From Pseudonocardia sp. EC080619-01 (GTDB lineage Bacteria; Actinomycetota; Actinomycetes; Mycobacteriales; Pseudonocardiaceae): 64,000 nt of DNA. Numbering within the stretch: the stretch's first letter is position 1; the number at the start of each line of letters is the position of its first letter. Shown piece after piece: positions 8,543 to 16,101 of this stretch. Both the position numbers and the translations under genes were made by a program. The stretch lies in contig NZ_CP012185.1 of the NCBI RefSeq assembly GCF_001420995.1, positions 1 through 64,000 on the forward strand, written 5' to 3'. The notes under the pieces were generated by a model. That model did no database searches. It was not told the DNA's origin and saw nothing but the letters and a program-made list of their open reading frames with translations.

Positions 8543-8953
8543 TCACCCCACGATCAGGTCGGTACGGCCACGGTCCGCGAGCATCGCCGCATACCGTGGG
8601 AACAGGCTCTTGGCAATCGGCGAGAGCTTCAGCAGATGCGCTGCCGACCCCCCTACGGTGATCTTCCCGCGGGCCATCGCCAGTGGCAGGCTGAGCTTGC
8701 CCTGCCAGTACTGGTTCGCCGTATCGGCGGCCATGGTCAGTGTCGCGTCGGAGTCGACCACCGCATCGTCACCGGTTCGGATCTCCGAGTTCGCGAAGTC
8801 GACGCGGACGCAGGTGTCTGGATCCGTGTAATCCATCCGCAGACTCATCCCGGTGGCCGCGAGCTGCGGACCGATGGTGTCGTCGGCCAGAGCCTGCTCG
8901 AAGATCCCCCCGAGGAACTCATGCACCTCGTCGGTCGTGCGGAATCCACCCAT
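8543..8953 (-). CDS. Small SCP2 sterol-carrier domain protein
   Basis: A 136-residue single-domain SCP2 protein. The central strand region with TANQYWQGKLSLPLAMARGKI (about 79-99) and the C-terminal LLKLSPIAKSLFPRY helix are typical. SCP2 domains bind sterols, fatty acyl-CoAs or other lipids in a hydrophobic tunnel. A paralogue (41381-41791) has the same length and the same motifs. It is the first gene of a two-gene unit with the P450, suggesting delivery or sequestration of the P450 substrate. A perfect inverted repeat lies upstream between it and the divergent TetR gene. Confidence 0.88.
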   Translation of the reverse strand: MGGFRTTDEVHEFLGGIFEQALADDTIGPQLAATGMSLRMDYTDPDTCVRVDFANSEIRTGDDAVVDSDATLTMAADTANQYWQGKLSLPLAMARGKITVGGSAAHLLKLSPIAKSLFPRYAAMLADRGRTDLIVG

Positions 8954-9027
8954 GACGTCTCCCTTGACAGTTGGGCTGCAACGCAGCCGGACGCGGGTAT
9001 GCGACCCGCCACGACCTAGCGGAAACT

Positions 9028-9047
9028 AACATAGAGGGGTCTATGTT
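9028..9047. promoter_or_regulatory. Palindromic operator between SCP2-P450 and TetR gene
   Basis: AACATAGA-GGGG-TCTATGTT is a perfect 8-bp inverted repeat with a four-base spacer, standing out in GC-rich DNA. Its position midway between divergent SCP2 and TetR genes is that of a classical TetR operator. The regulator is probably the protein starting at 9120. Confidence 0.75.
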
Positions 9048-9119
9048 GGAAGCTGTCGCCGAGACACAGGGGACGATGGGCTGTCGCCGACTCGCCACAT
9101 CCGGACTGTAGGAGCTGCC

Positions 9120-9689
9120 GTGCCGCAGTACGTGAGCCGCGAGGACTACTACGCGGCAGCCGTCGGGATCCTCTCGGCGGGCGGATTCCGAGACCTCACC
9201 ATGACCGCGCTGCACCGCCGCCTCAAGGTGTCGAGCGGCTCGTTCTACAACTGGTTCCGCAGCTGGCCGGACTTCGTCCAGCAGTTCCTTGGGCACTGGA
9301 CCGACTACACGGAGCAGATCGCCAGCCGTGCCGCGGTACCGCAGGACGCGCTGCAACGGCTCGATCTGCTCCGAGAGCTGGCGCGCACGGTTCCGCACGA
9401 CGCCGAGGCCGCCATCCGGGCATGGGGGACCGTCGATCCGGTGGTCGCCGCCGCTCAGCGGGCAGTGGATCAACGGCGCTTGGCCGTCATCGAGGCCGCC
9501 GTCGGCGAGGTCGCGCTCCCCGCTGCCGACGTCACCGAACTCGCAGAATTGTGCCTATCGGTCGTCATCGGCAGCCAGCTGATGCACAAACCGGTCGACG
9601 TCGACGCCCTCGATCGCCATCTCGCCGGCGTCATCGACCTGGTCCGAGTCCGAGCCGGGATCCCGCTCCCGAGACGACCGCGGCCGTAG
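9120..9689 (+). CDS. TetR/AcrR-family transcriptional regulator
   Basis: A 189-residue protein with an N-terminal HTH (LTMTALHRRLKVSSGSFYNWF, about 27-47) and an all-helical C-terminal ligand domain. The HTH recognition helix ends SGSFYNWF in place of the usual YxHF. The GTG start follows TAGGAG at good spacing. It is divergent from the SCP2-P450 pair across a perfect palindrome and so probably represses that pair and itself. The inducer is unknown. Confidence 0.82.
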   Translation: MPQYVSREDYYAAAVGILSAGGFRDLTMTALHRRLKVSSGSFYNWFRSWPDFVQQFLGHWTDYTEQIASRAAVPQDALQRLDLLRELARTVPHDAEAAIRAWGTVDPVVAAAQRAVDQRRLAVIEAAVGEVALPAADVTELAELCLSVVIGSQLMHKPVDVDALDRHLAGVIDLVRVRAGIPLPRRPRP

Positions 9690-9706
9690 CCGGTACGTCC
9701 CCTGGC

Positions 9707-10543
9707 TCAGCCGACGTCCCGCCCGGAGCGAGTCCGGGCGATGACGGTGACCGCCAGACCGGCACGGCCCTCACCGTCGCAGGCCAGTACCTGGACCATC
9801 CCCGACCTGCGTCCGCGATGCAGGATCCGGGCACGCAGCTCTACCTCAACAGGGCCCAACGGCCGGAGATAGGCGACATCGAGGTGACTGGTTCGATACG
9901 TCGTCCCCTGACGACCCAGGAGTCGCTCGGCGAGCAGCACCGCCGCGCATGCGCCGACCCCGCCGTGCAATGTGCCGTTCTGGTTGGTCCAGGCGAGAGC
10001 ATGGAATCGACCACCAGCCCGCCCGTCGTCGGCGACGAAATCCGTCTGCACATCGAGCACGTCGGCCACGGGAGGAGCCGGCACCTCGGCGCCGACTGCG
10101 GGCCCCGCGGCCAACGGCGGCAGTCCCCGTGCGGGGACGTGGGTCATCCACGCCGCGGCGCTCGCGACCAGCGCACGACCCGCGGCACCGATCTCGGCCC
10201 GGACGTACCCGCCACCAGCTCCGATCTGTCGGGCACGGGCAACGAGCGGTTCTGTCGTCGATGGGGGCGCACACAGCACGTCCAGGCTCAGCGAAGTAGT
10301 CACCGGAAGCAGGCCGGGCGGCTGCGGATGGTTGGCGACCTCACCGAGCACGTGGTCGCTGAGAACTGCGAGCACACCCGCCACACCCTCGTCCGTCGCC
10401 GCGTGCGACCCGGTAAGCACGGCGCATTCCCGCATCCGGCCCGACACCGTGCAGCCGAGCAGCCCGAACCTCTGCTCGACGGTGCCCGCACGGTCCAACG
10501 AGCACGACTCCACCGGAGCAAGCTCGCTCTTCGATCCGCCCAT
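9707..10543 (-). CDS. Tandem hot-dog acyl-CoA thioesterase-like protein
   Basis: A 278-residue protein that appears to hold two hot-dog (4HBT-like) halves. The second half carries NQNGTLHGGVGACAAVLLAE (about 188-207), which resembles the PaaI/4HBT active-site helix. The first half carries the shorter VLAVLSDHVLGEVA. Such proteins hydrolyse acyl- or aroyl-CoA and may relieve CoA sequestration in catabolic clusters. It is divergent from the NTF2-like gene at 10646 and convergent with the TetR gene, ending 17 bases from it. Substrate and activity are inferred. Confidence 0.68.
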   Translation of the reverse strand: MGGSKSELAPVESCSLDRAGTVEQRFGLLGCTVSGRMRECAVLTGSHAATDEGVAGVLAVLSDHVLGEVANHPQPPGLLPVTTSLSLDVLCAPPSTTEPLVARARQIGAGGGYVRAEIGAAGRALVASAAAWMTHVPARGLPPLAAGPAVGAEVPAPPVADVLDVQTDFVADDGRAGGRFHALAWTNQNGTLHGGVGACAAVLLAERLLGRQGTTYRTSHLDVAYLRPLGPVEVELRARILHRGRRSGMVQVLACDGEGRAGLAVTVIARTRSGRDVG

Positions 10544-10575
10544 CCACGCTCCTCAGGCTCGGGATCTTTCGCTGA

Positions 10576-10592
10576 TAGTTAATCACGGCTAG
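10576..10592. promoter_or_regulatory. AT-rich element between thioesterase and NTF2-like gene
   Basis: TAGTTAATCACGGCTAG lies in the 100-base divergent region. It contains the AGTTAA half-site that also makes up the palindrome at 21615-21628, and TAGGCT immediately downstream fits a -10 hexamer for the plus-strand gene. Confidence 0.4.
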
Positions 10593-10645
10593 GCTGCGCG
10601 GCGGGTCGGCGATCGGGCCGGCGCGAACCAGAGGAGGGTCGAGCG

Positions 10646-11143
10646 GTGCCCCACGCACAAGATGAGGGCTTTCTCCAGGACTTCTCACGCCGCTGGCTCG
10701 CGGCGTGGAACTCGCACGACACAAGCCGGGTCATGGAACTCCTGCACCCCGGCATCCGGTGGGAGGACACGGTCTTCTGGACCGAGGTGATTCATGGCCA
10801 CGAGGCCGTGCACTCCTACATCGAGCGGATCTGGGAGGTCATGCCGGACGTCCAGTTCGACGACGTCCAGACCTTCACCGCCGCAGCCGACGGTCGGGCG
10901 CTGTGCCTGTTCCGCCAGCACGGCCACGGGCCGCCGAAGCTCGCCCCTGATGCCAGCTTCAGCACCTACGGCTGCGACATCTTCCTCGAGTTCACCGACG
11001 GACTGCTGTCGTCCTACCTCGCCCAGTACGAGATCACCGAGATGATGCGCCAGCTCGACGTCCTCCCCCCGCGCGGAGACCGCATCGGCGGCGCCTACCT
11101 GCTCTCGCTCACCAACCGTCGGGCTCCTGCCGGCGGCAGCTAG
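10646..11143 (+). CDS. NTF2/SnoaL-like small protein
   Basis: A 165-residue protein of the SnoaL/NTF2-like fold, with the typical opening helix (RRWLAAWNSHDTSRVMELLHPGIRWED, split here by family convention around residue 12-38) and a cone-shaped ligand pocket. Members include ketosteroid isomerases, polyketide cyclases and dehydratases, so catalysis on a cyclic ketone is plausible but not shown. The GTG start follows GAGGAGGG. It leads a plus-strand run with a crotonase 53 bases downstream. Confidence 0.72.
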   Translation: MPHAQDEGFLQDFSRRWLAAWNSHDTSRVMELLHPGIRWEDTVFWTEVIHGHEAVHSYIERIWEVMPDVQFDDVQTFTAAADGRALCLFRQHGHGPPKLAPDASFSTYGCDIFLEFTDGLLSSYLAQYEITEMMRQLDVLPPRGDRIGGAYLLSLTNRRAPAGGS

Positions 11144-11196
11144 CTGCACCCGGGACCGACACCTGCCACTGACCGTTCCACGTCAAGGGAGAACCC

Positions 11197-11958
11197 ATGG
11201 CCGACAACGAAGCCGTTCAGACCCACGTTGCCGACGGGGTCGGCACCATCACCTTCAACCGGATGCATCGCCGCAACGCGTTGAGTCTCGAGCTGTTCGC
11301 CGCCATGGGAGACCAGCTCGACGCATGGCGCCACGACGACGGCGTGGCGGCGGTGGTCCTCACCGGCGGCGAGGAGGCCTTCTCCGCCGGGCTCGATCTT
11401 GACCTGCAGTCGGCGTTCACCGAGGACTCCCGCGACGAGTACTCGGCCATGTGCCTGCGGGTCTACGGAACACTGCTCGACTACGCCAAGCCCACGATCG
11501 CGGCATGTGCCGGCCCGACCCTCGGTGGCGGGTGTGACATCGCCGTGTTCTGCGACATCCGCATCGGCGCCGAGAACGCTCTGTTCGGCTTCCCGCAGAT
11601 CAAGTTCGGACTGACCCCCTACTTCTCCCCTCTGTGGAAGATCGTCGGCCTGAGCCAGGCCAAGCTCCTGACCTTCTCCGGCGACAGGGTCGATGCGACC
11701 GAGGCGCTGCGGATCGGCCTGATCGACCGCCTGGTCCCGACCGGAGAAGTGGTCGAGACCGCCCATTCTCTCGGCCACTCGATCGCCTCGACCACGACGC
11801 GCTCGGCAATGATCAACAAGGAACTCGCGCTTCGCTCCCCCACCATGGACCCGATCAGCGCGCTGTCCTTCGAGACCTCGGCCTACCGCGAGGTCATCCG
11901 CCACCCCGAGGTACTGGAGCGGATCAGCGAAGCGTTCAGCCGTGTGCGCACTCGTTGA
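11197..11958 (+). CDS. Crotonase-family protein with Asp/Gln in place of the catalytic Glu pair
   Basis: A 253-residue enoyl-CoA hydratase/isomerase-fold protein with the CoA-binding and oxyanion-hole segments (AFSAGLDLDL, PTLGGGCDIA). In classical hydratases two glutamates 20 residues apart do the chemistry; here those positions are Asp114 and Gln134. The crotonase at 14678 in the same run has the same pair at the same residue numbers. Ordinary hydration is therefore doubtful. Ring-opening, C-C hydrolase or isomerase roles known in the wider superfamily (BadI, MenB, 6-oxocamphor hydrolase) are possibilities. Confidence 0.85.
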   Translation: MADNEAVQTHVADGVGTITFNRMHRRNALSLELFAAMGDQLDAWRHDDGVAAVVLTGGEEAFSAGLDLDLQSAFTEDSRDEYSAMCLRVYGTLLDYAKPTIAACAGPTLGGGCDIAVFCDIRIGAENALFGFPQIKFGLTPYFSPLWKIVGLSQAKLLTFSGDRVDATEALRIGLIDRLVPTGEVVETAHSLGHSIASTTTRSAMINKELALRSPTMDPISALSFETSAYREVIRHPEVLERISEAFSRVRTR

Positions 11959-11977
11959 GCGGCCGTTCGGCCCCATC

Positions 11978-12001
11978 CTAGTGTTTGTTCACTAGATAGT
12001 G
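11978..12001 (+). promoter_or_regulatory. Overlapping palindromes before the CoA ligase
   Basis: CTAGTG-TTTGTT-CACTAG is a perfect inverted repeat, and its right arm also forms CACTA-GA-TAGTG with the next bases, giving three TAGTG/CACTA half-sites in 24 bases. It lies 42 bases before the ligase start and 20 bases after the crotonase stop. A TetR-type operator, possibly with an internal promoter (TAGTGT as -10), is likely. Confidence 0.65.
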
Positions 12002-12042
12002 TCGGCCACCTTCGAGTCCGTCCGCCCCGCAGGAGCATGTCG

Positions 12043-13716
12043 ATGACGACTGGCGTTCCCTCTCTCCCGTCCGACCAGGTGACCCTGAGCCGCGCCTACC
12101 GGTACGCCGGCTATCGGGCATCCGGACTGTGGACTGCGTCCACCCTGGCCGATCTCGTCCCCGACGCGGCCGCCCGGCATCCTGAAAGAGAGCTCTTCGC
12201 ATTTGAGGCACGTCGGGTCACCTACGGTGAGTTCGAGCGGTGGACGGGTGCGATCGCACGGGACATGGTCCGGCGCGGGGTGCAGCCAGGGGGCCGGGTG
12301 CTCGTCCAGCTGCCGAACCGACTCGAGGCACTCGCCGTCCAGGTGGCCGCGTTCCGGGCAGGTGCAGTCGACGTGCCGGTCATCCCGATCTACCGCGAGC
12401 ACGAGATGCGCCAGATCGTGGCCGACTGTCGACCGGCAGCAGTCTGCACCGTCGCCGAGCTCGGCGACCGACGCCCGGCTGCCGAGCTCGACATGCTGCT
12501 CGGTGAGGCCGGGATCAGCCCGGCGGTGCGCTACATCGTTGACGGAGACCGGACCGGGTGGGCAGCAATGCCGGATCTCGCCGATCCCGACCACCCGAAT
12601 CACGATGTTCCACTCCCGCCCAGCCCGTCCCCCGAAGAACCGCTACTGCTGCTCTACACGTCGGGGACCACGGCCGCGCCGAAAGGCGCGTTGCTCTCCA
12701 GCCGCGCAGTCATCGCCCATCTCGTCAACTTCCGCGACGCGCTCGGGGCCGACCAGCACACCGTCACCCTCGCGGCGACGCCGCTGTCACACCTCGGGGG
12801 GTTCGTCGCTGCCGTCGTGTTCCCCGCGTTCCTGGGCGCACGGTCTGTCGTGATGTCGGGCTGGCGGCCGGACGACGCAGTCGAACTCATCGCGTCAGAG
12901 CAGGTCACCCTGATGATGGGTGCGACCATCTTCGTGACCGATCTCGTCGATCGGTACCGAGCGGCACCTGGCATCCGCCGACTCGACACCTATGCGTGTG
13001 CGGGTGCGGCGATCGCGCCGGAAGTCGTCGACCGCGCCTCCGAGCTCGGCCTTCGGGTCGTCCGCGCATACGGCATGACCGAGACGGCAGGCGTGCTGGC
13101 CATCGGCGCGGCAAGCGATCCGCTGGAACGCCGCCGAGCCTGGGACGGACGGCTGCTGCGCGGGATGGAGATGACCGTCGTCGACGACGACGGAAACCTC
13201 GTCCCACCCGGAAGTATCGGTCGCCTACGCATCCGTGGTCCCCAACTGCTCGACGGCTACACCGATCCCGTCGCTACCGCAGAGCAACTCGACGAGGACG
13301 GATGGTTCTTCCCCGGCGACGTCGGCCGTATCGACGACGAGGGCTGGGTTCAGATCGTGGGGCGCACCAAGGACATCGTGAACCGCGGCGGGGAGAAGTT
13401 CTCGACGATGGACATCGAGATGGCGATCGCCTCTGCGCCCGGCGTGCGGCAGGTTGCCGTCACCGCCGTCGCCGACGACCGTTTCGGTGAGGCCGTGGGC
13501 GCCTGGGTCGTACTCGACGACGACGCCCGCGACACCGGACCCGAGCCGCTGATCGCCCACCTGGCCGCCGGCCGGCTCGCCAAAGCGAAGACCCCGGTCG
13601 AGTGGCACGTCGTCGCGGCGATCCCGACGACGGCCAGCGGGAAGATCCGTAAGAACGCCCTGGCCGAGGTTCCTCGTATCGCGGTGTGGCGCACCAGCAG
13701 GCCGGCTACGCCGTGA
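12043..13716 (+). CDS. AMP-dependent acyl-CoA ligase
   Basis: A 557-residue ANL ligase with LLYTSGTTAAPKGAL (about 203-217), the AYGMTETAG adenine-site motif, the DGWFFPGDVGRIDDEGW loop, GRTKDIVNRGGEK hinge and the terminal catalytic-lysine motif TASGKIRKNAL. It resembles ligases for cyclic carboxylates such as AliA/BadA more than long-chain FadD in its short N-terminal region, although this is only an impression. The ATG at 12043 is chosen because AGGAG is seven bases upstream; an ATG at 12037 is too close. It overlaps the SDR gene by four bases (GTGA). Confidence 0.9.
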   Translation: MTTGVPSLPSDQVTLSRAYRYAGYRASGLWTASTLADLVPDAAARHPERELFAFEARRVTYGEFERWTGAIARDMVRRGVQPGGRVLVQLPNRLEALAVQVAAFRAGAVDVPVIPIYREHEMRQIVADCRPAAVCTVAELGDRRPAAELDMLLGEAGISPAVRYIVDGDRTGWAAMPDLADPDHPNHDVPLPPSPSPEEPLLLLYTSGTTAAPKGALLSSRAVIAHLVNFRDALGADQHTVTLAATPLSHLGGFVAAVVFPAFLGARSVVMSGWRPDDAVELIASEQVTLMMGATIFVTDLVDRYRAAPGIRRLDTYACAGAAIAPEVVDRASELGLRVVRAYGMTETAGVLAIGAASDPLERRRAWDGRLLRGMEMTVVDDDGNLVPPGSIGRLRIRGPQLLDGYTDPVATAEQLDEDGWFFPGDVGRIDDEGWVQIVGRTKDIVNRGGEKFSTMDIEMAIASAPGVRQVAVTAVADDRFGEAVGAWVVLDDDARDTGPEPLIAHLAAGRLAKAKTPVEWHVVAAIPTTASGKIRKNALAEVPRIAVWRTSRPATP

Positions 13717-14633
13717 CAACACCACCTCAACGCGGGCTCGAGGGCACCGTCGCCCTGGTCACCGGAGCAGGACGTGGGCTGGGCCGTCGCTACGCTCTCG
13801 ATCTGGCCGCGGCCGGGAGCGCCGTCGCCGTGCACGCCCGCGATCCGGACCGCGCTGACTCCGTCGTCTCCCAGATCCGGGCCGCCGGTGGCCAGGCCGC
13901 CACGGTGACCGGTGACGCGCGGGACGGGCGACCGATCGTCGACGCCGCAGTGAGGGCGCTCGGCGGACTCGACGTGCTCGTCGTCAACGCCGGCGCCGTA
14001 CGGGACCGCAGCTTCTACCGGTTGTCGACCGACGACTGGGACGATGTCGTCGACGTCCACCTGAGGGGAAGCTTCACAGCCTGCTCCGCGGCGTGGCCGC
14101 ATGTACGCAGACGGGGCGGATCGATCGTGCTCACCACCTCCGGGGCCGCGCTGCACGGCAACCCCGGACAGGCCGCCTACTCGGCCGCCAAAGCCGGAGT
14201 CATCGGCCTTGCGCGCACGCTCGCCCACGAGGGCGCCCGCCACGGTGTCCGGGTCAACGCGGTGGCACCGATGGCCCTGACCGACATGACCGAGGACGTC
14301 TTCGTCGGACAGCCTGCTCAGCGACTGCGCACCGAGGACGTCTCGCCGGTCGTCGTCGCGCTGGCGGATCCGGAGTGTGCCATCACCGGGCAAGTGATCG
14401 AGACCGGCGGAGGCTGGGTATCGGCGATGCGGTGGGAGCGGTCGCGTGGCGTCCGTTTCGTCGGCGAAGACGGTGCACCCCCCTGTCCAGAGGACATCGC
14501 CCGTCGCTGGTGCGAGATCAATGACTTCGATCGGCTACCGACCGATCATCCCGAAAGTGTGATCGACTCCCTCGCCGCCGCGACCGGTGCGCTGCCCCCA
14601 GCCCGCGACGGCACTCAGCTGAAACCGACGTAG
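13713..14633 (+). CDS. SDR oxidoreductase, (3R)-hydroxyacyl-CoA dehydrogenase-like
   Basis: A 306-residue short-chain dehydrogenase with TGAGRGLG (nucleotide binding), NAGAVRDR and catalytic YSAAK. The body (HGNPGQAAYSAAKAG, VRVNAVAPMALTDMTEDVF) matches the dehydrogenase domain of peroxisomal multifunctional enzyme type 2 (HSD17B4), as do the SDRs at 29413 and 61827. The C-terminal 60 residues form the usual extra segment of that group. It probably oxidises a 3-hydroxyacyl-CoA. The GTG start overlaps the ligase stop, so the two are translationally coupled. Confidence 0.85.
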   Translation: MTTPPQRGLEGTVALVTGAGRGLGRRYALDLAAAGSAVAVHARDPDRADSVVSQIRAAGGQAATVTGDARDGRPIVDAAVRALGGLDVLVVNAGAVRDRSFYRLSTDDWDDVVDVHLRGSFTACSAAWPHVRRRGGSIVLTTSGAALHGNPGQAAYSAAKAGVIGLARTLAHEGARHGVRVNAVAPMALTDMTEDVFVGQPAQRLRTEDVSPVVVALADPECAITGQVIETGGGWVSAMRWERSRGVRFVGEDGAPPCPEDIARRWCEINDFDRLPTDHPESVIDSLAAATGALPPARDGTQLKPT

Positions 14634-14677
14634 TCAGACCGACAGTCCGGGCAAGGACCGGGCGGACAGGAATCACT

Positions 14678-15475
14678 GTGAACGACTACCGCTATCTCCT
14701 GACCTCTGTCACCGAGGGGGTCGGAATTCTGCAGCTCAACCATCCGGAGAAGCGCAACGCACTCGGCTGGGAGCTGCATGAGGAGATCATCGCCGCGCTC
14801 GGCGAGTGGGCCGAGGACGACGCCGTCGCCGCCGTCCTCATGATCGGTAACGAGGACTACTTCTGCGCCGGATGGGCGCTGGACGTCCTGCAGGATACGA
14901 GCGGGGACGACCGTACCCGCTTCACCGACCTCGCAATGAAGCTCATGATCACGATCTACGACTACCCCAAGCCGACCGTGGCCGCGGTCGCCGGAGTCGC
15001 ACCCGGATACGGCATGGACCTGGCGAACATGTGTGACATCACCATCGCCTCGGAGAACGCCGCGTTCGGCTCGACGCAGGTCAAGTACGCAATGAACGGC
15101 TTCTACCACGGCATCCTGCGGAAGACGAACACGCAACGGGCCAGGCGGATGTTCTTCACCGGCGATCCGATCGACGCACACGAGGCACACCGGTGCGGTC
15201 TCGTCGACGAGGTCGTCCCGGTCGGACAACTGCGGGAGACCGCCCTGCAGCTGGCCGGCCAGATCGCCGAGAACGGGACCGAACTCACCACCGTGCTCAA
15301 GGAAGTCGCCCTGCGCGCTACCAACATGGACCACGTGGGCGCCACGGCCTACGAACTGCGCGTCACCCACGACCTGCTCCAGCGCGGCCTGTTCGCCCGA
15401 CGTATCGCCGACGGGCTGGAGCGGCTCAAGGCCGGTGACAGCAAGGCGACCGAGCGCTGGAAGCCGCGAAGCTAA
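14678..15475 (+). CDS. Crotonase-family protein with Asp/Gln active-site pair
   Basis: A 265-residue crotonase. The segment PGYGMDLANMCDITIAS replaces the GGG-C-E core, giving Asp114, and the position 20 residues on is Gln134 (FGSTQVKYAMNGF), so neither catalytic glutamate is present. The region after it (KYAMNGFYHGILRK) is also unlike hydratases. Among characterised members it is closer in feel to the MenB/BadI group, but I cannot assign a reaction. It follows the SDR by 44 bases and is followed by a 17-bp terminator hairpin. GTG start with AGGA upstream. Confidence 0.85.
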   Translation: MNDYRYLLTSVTEGVGILQLNHPEKRNALGWELHEEIIAALGEWAEDDAVAAVLMIGNEDYFCAGWALDVLQDTSGDDRTRFTDLAMKLMITIYDYPKPTVAAVAGVAPGYGMDLANMCDITIASENAAFGSTQVKYAMNGFYHGILRKTNTQRARRMFFTGDPIDAHEAHRCGLVDEVVPVGQLRETALQLAGQIAENGTELTTVLKEVALRATNMDHVGATAYELRVTHDLLQRGLFARRIADGLERLKAGDSKATERWKPRS

Positions 15476-15483
15476 CCAGGACC

Positions 15484-15520
15484 GTCGCCGGTCACAGGGC
15501 TCGGCCCTGTGACCGGCGAC
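15484..15520 (+). terminator. Hairpin terminator after the second crotonase
   Basis: A perfect 17-bp inverted repeat (15484-15500 and 15504-15520) with a three-base loop. It lies between the crotonase stop and the start of the next plus-strand gene, so it either ends the operon or attenuates transcription into the NTF2-like gene. No T tract follows. Confidence 0.8.
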
Positions 15521-15556
15521 TCCCCGGTTCGTCATCCCGGAAGTGAGGAAACACCG

Positions 15557-15991
15557 ATGCCGCTACACCCCGCCGATCCCGGATTCGCCGAAGCCTACGG
15601 ACGGGCATGGAGCTCAGATCCAGAGGCGTTGCTCCAGTTCTTCGCACCTGCCGGGATCTATCGCGATATCGCGCTGGACGGCACCTATCACGGCCGGGAA
15701 GGGGTCGGGCGCTTTCACCGTTTCATGTTGGCGTTCGCGCCCGATTCAGTGATCGAGTTCGGTGACACCTGGGCCGCCGACGGCCGTCTCACGTCGCACT
15801 GGATCTGGTCCGGAACCGCGGGCGGCCCTTTGAAGCTACGCTCCGGGAAGCTCGTCGATCTGAAAGGAAAAGAGTTCTCCGTGCCCGGGATCGCCGCGTG
15901 CGCCTACGACAGCGACGGGCTCGTGACTCTGCACGAGGACTTCTGGGACCTGGCAACCGTCCTCGACCGCGCGGGAATCCCCGTCGGCTGA
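15557..15991 (+). CDS. NTF2/SnoaL-like small protein
   Basis: A 144-residue SnoaL/NTF2-fold protein: opening helix with FAEAYGRAWSSDPEALLQFF, strand GIYRDIALDGTYHGREGV, and a Trp-rich sheet. It resembles the NTF2-like protein at 10646 in size and fold. The start is set at the ATG following GTGAGGAAACACCG; an open frame extends further upstream but would run through the terminator hairpin. A cyclase, isomerase or dehydratase role is possible. Convergent with the acyl-CoA dehydrogenase at 16102. Confidence 0.72.
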   Translation: MPLHPADPGFAEAYGRAWSSDPEALLQFFAPAGIYRDIALDGTYHGREGVGRFHRFMLAFAPDSVIEFGDTWAADGRLTSHWIWSGTAGGPLKLRSGKLVDLKGKEFSVPGIAACAYDSDGLVTLHEDFWDLATVLDRAGIPVG

Positions 15992-16019
15992 TCGAGCCGA
16001 TATCGGTAGCGAGACCGAG

Positions 16020-16060
16020 TGGGGGTGGCTCCCGAAGCCGAACTTCGGCAGCCACCCCCA
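16020..16060. terminator. Bidirectional terminator between convergent genes
   Basis: An 11-bp outer stem (16020-16030 and 16050-16060) and a 6-bp inner stem (16032-16037 and 16043-16048) enclose a five-base loop, with one unpaired base on each side. It sits between the stop codons of the NTF2-like gene and the minus-strand acyl-CoA dehydrogenase. Confidence 0.85.
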
Positions 16061-16101
16061 TCCCGATCACCACCACGCACGCACAGTGCGTCGGCTCGAT
16101 C

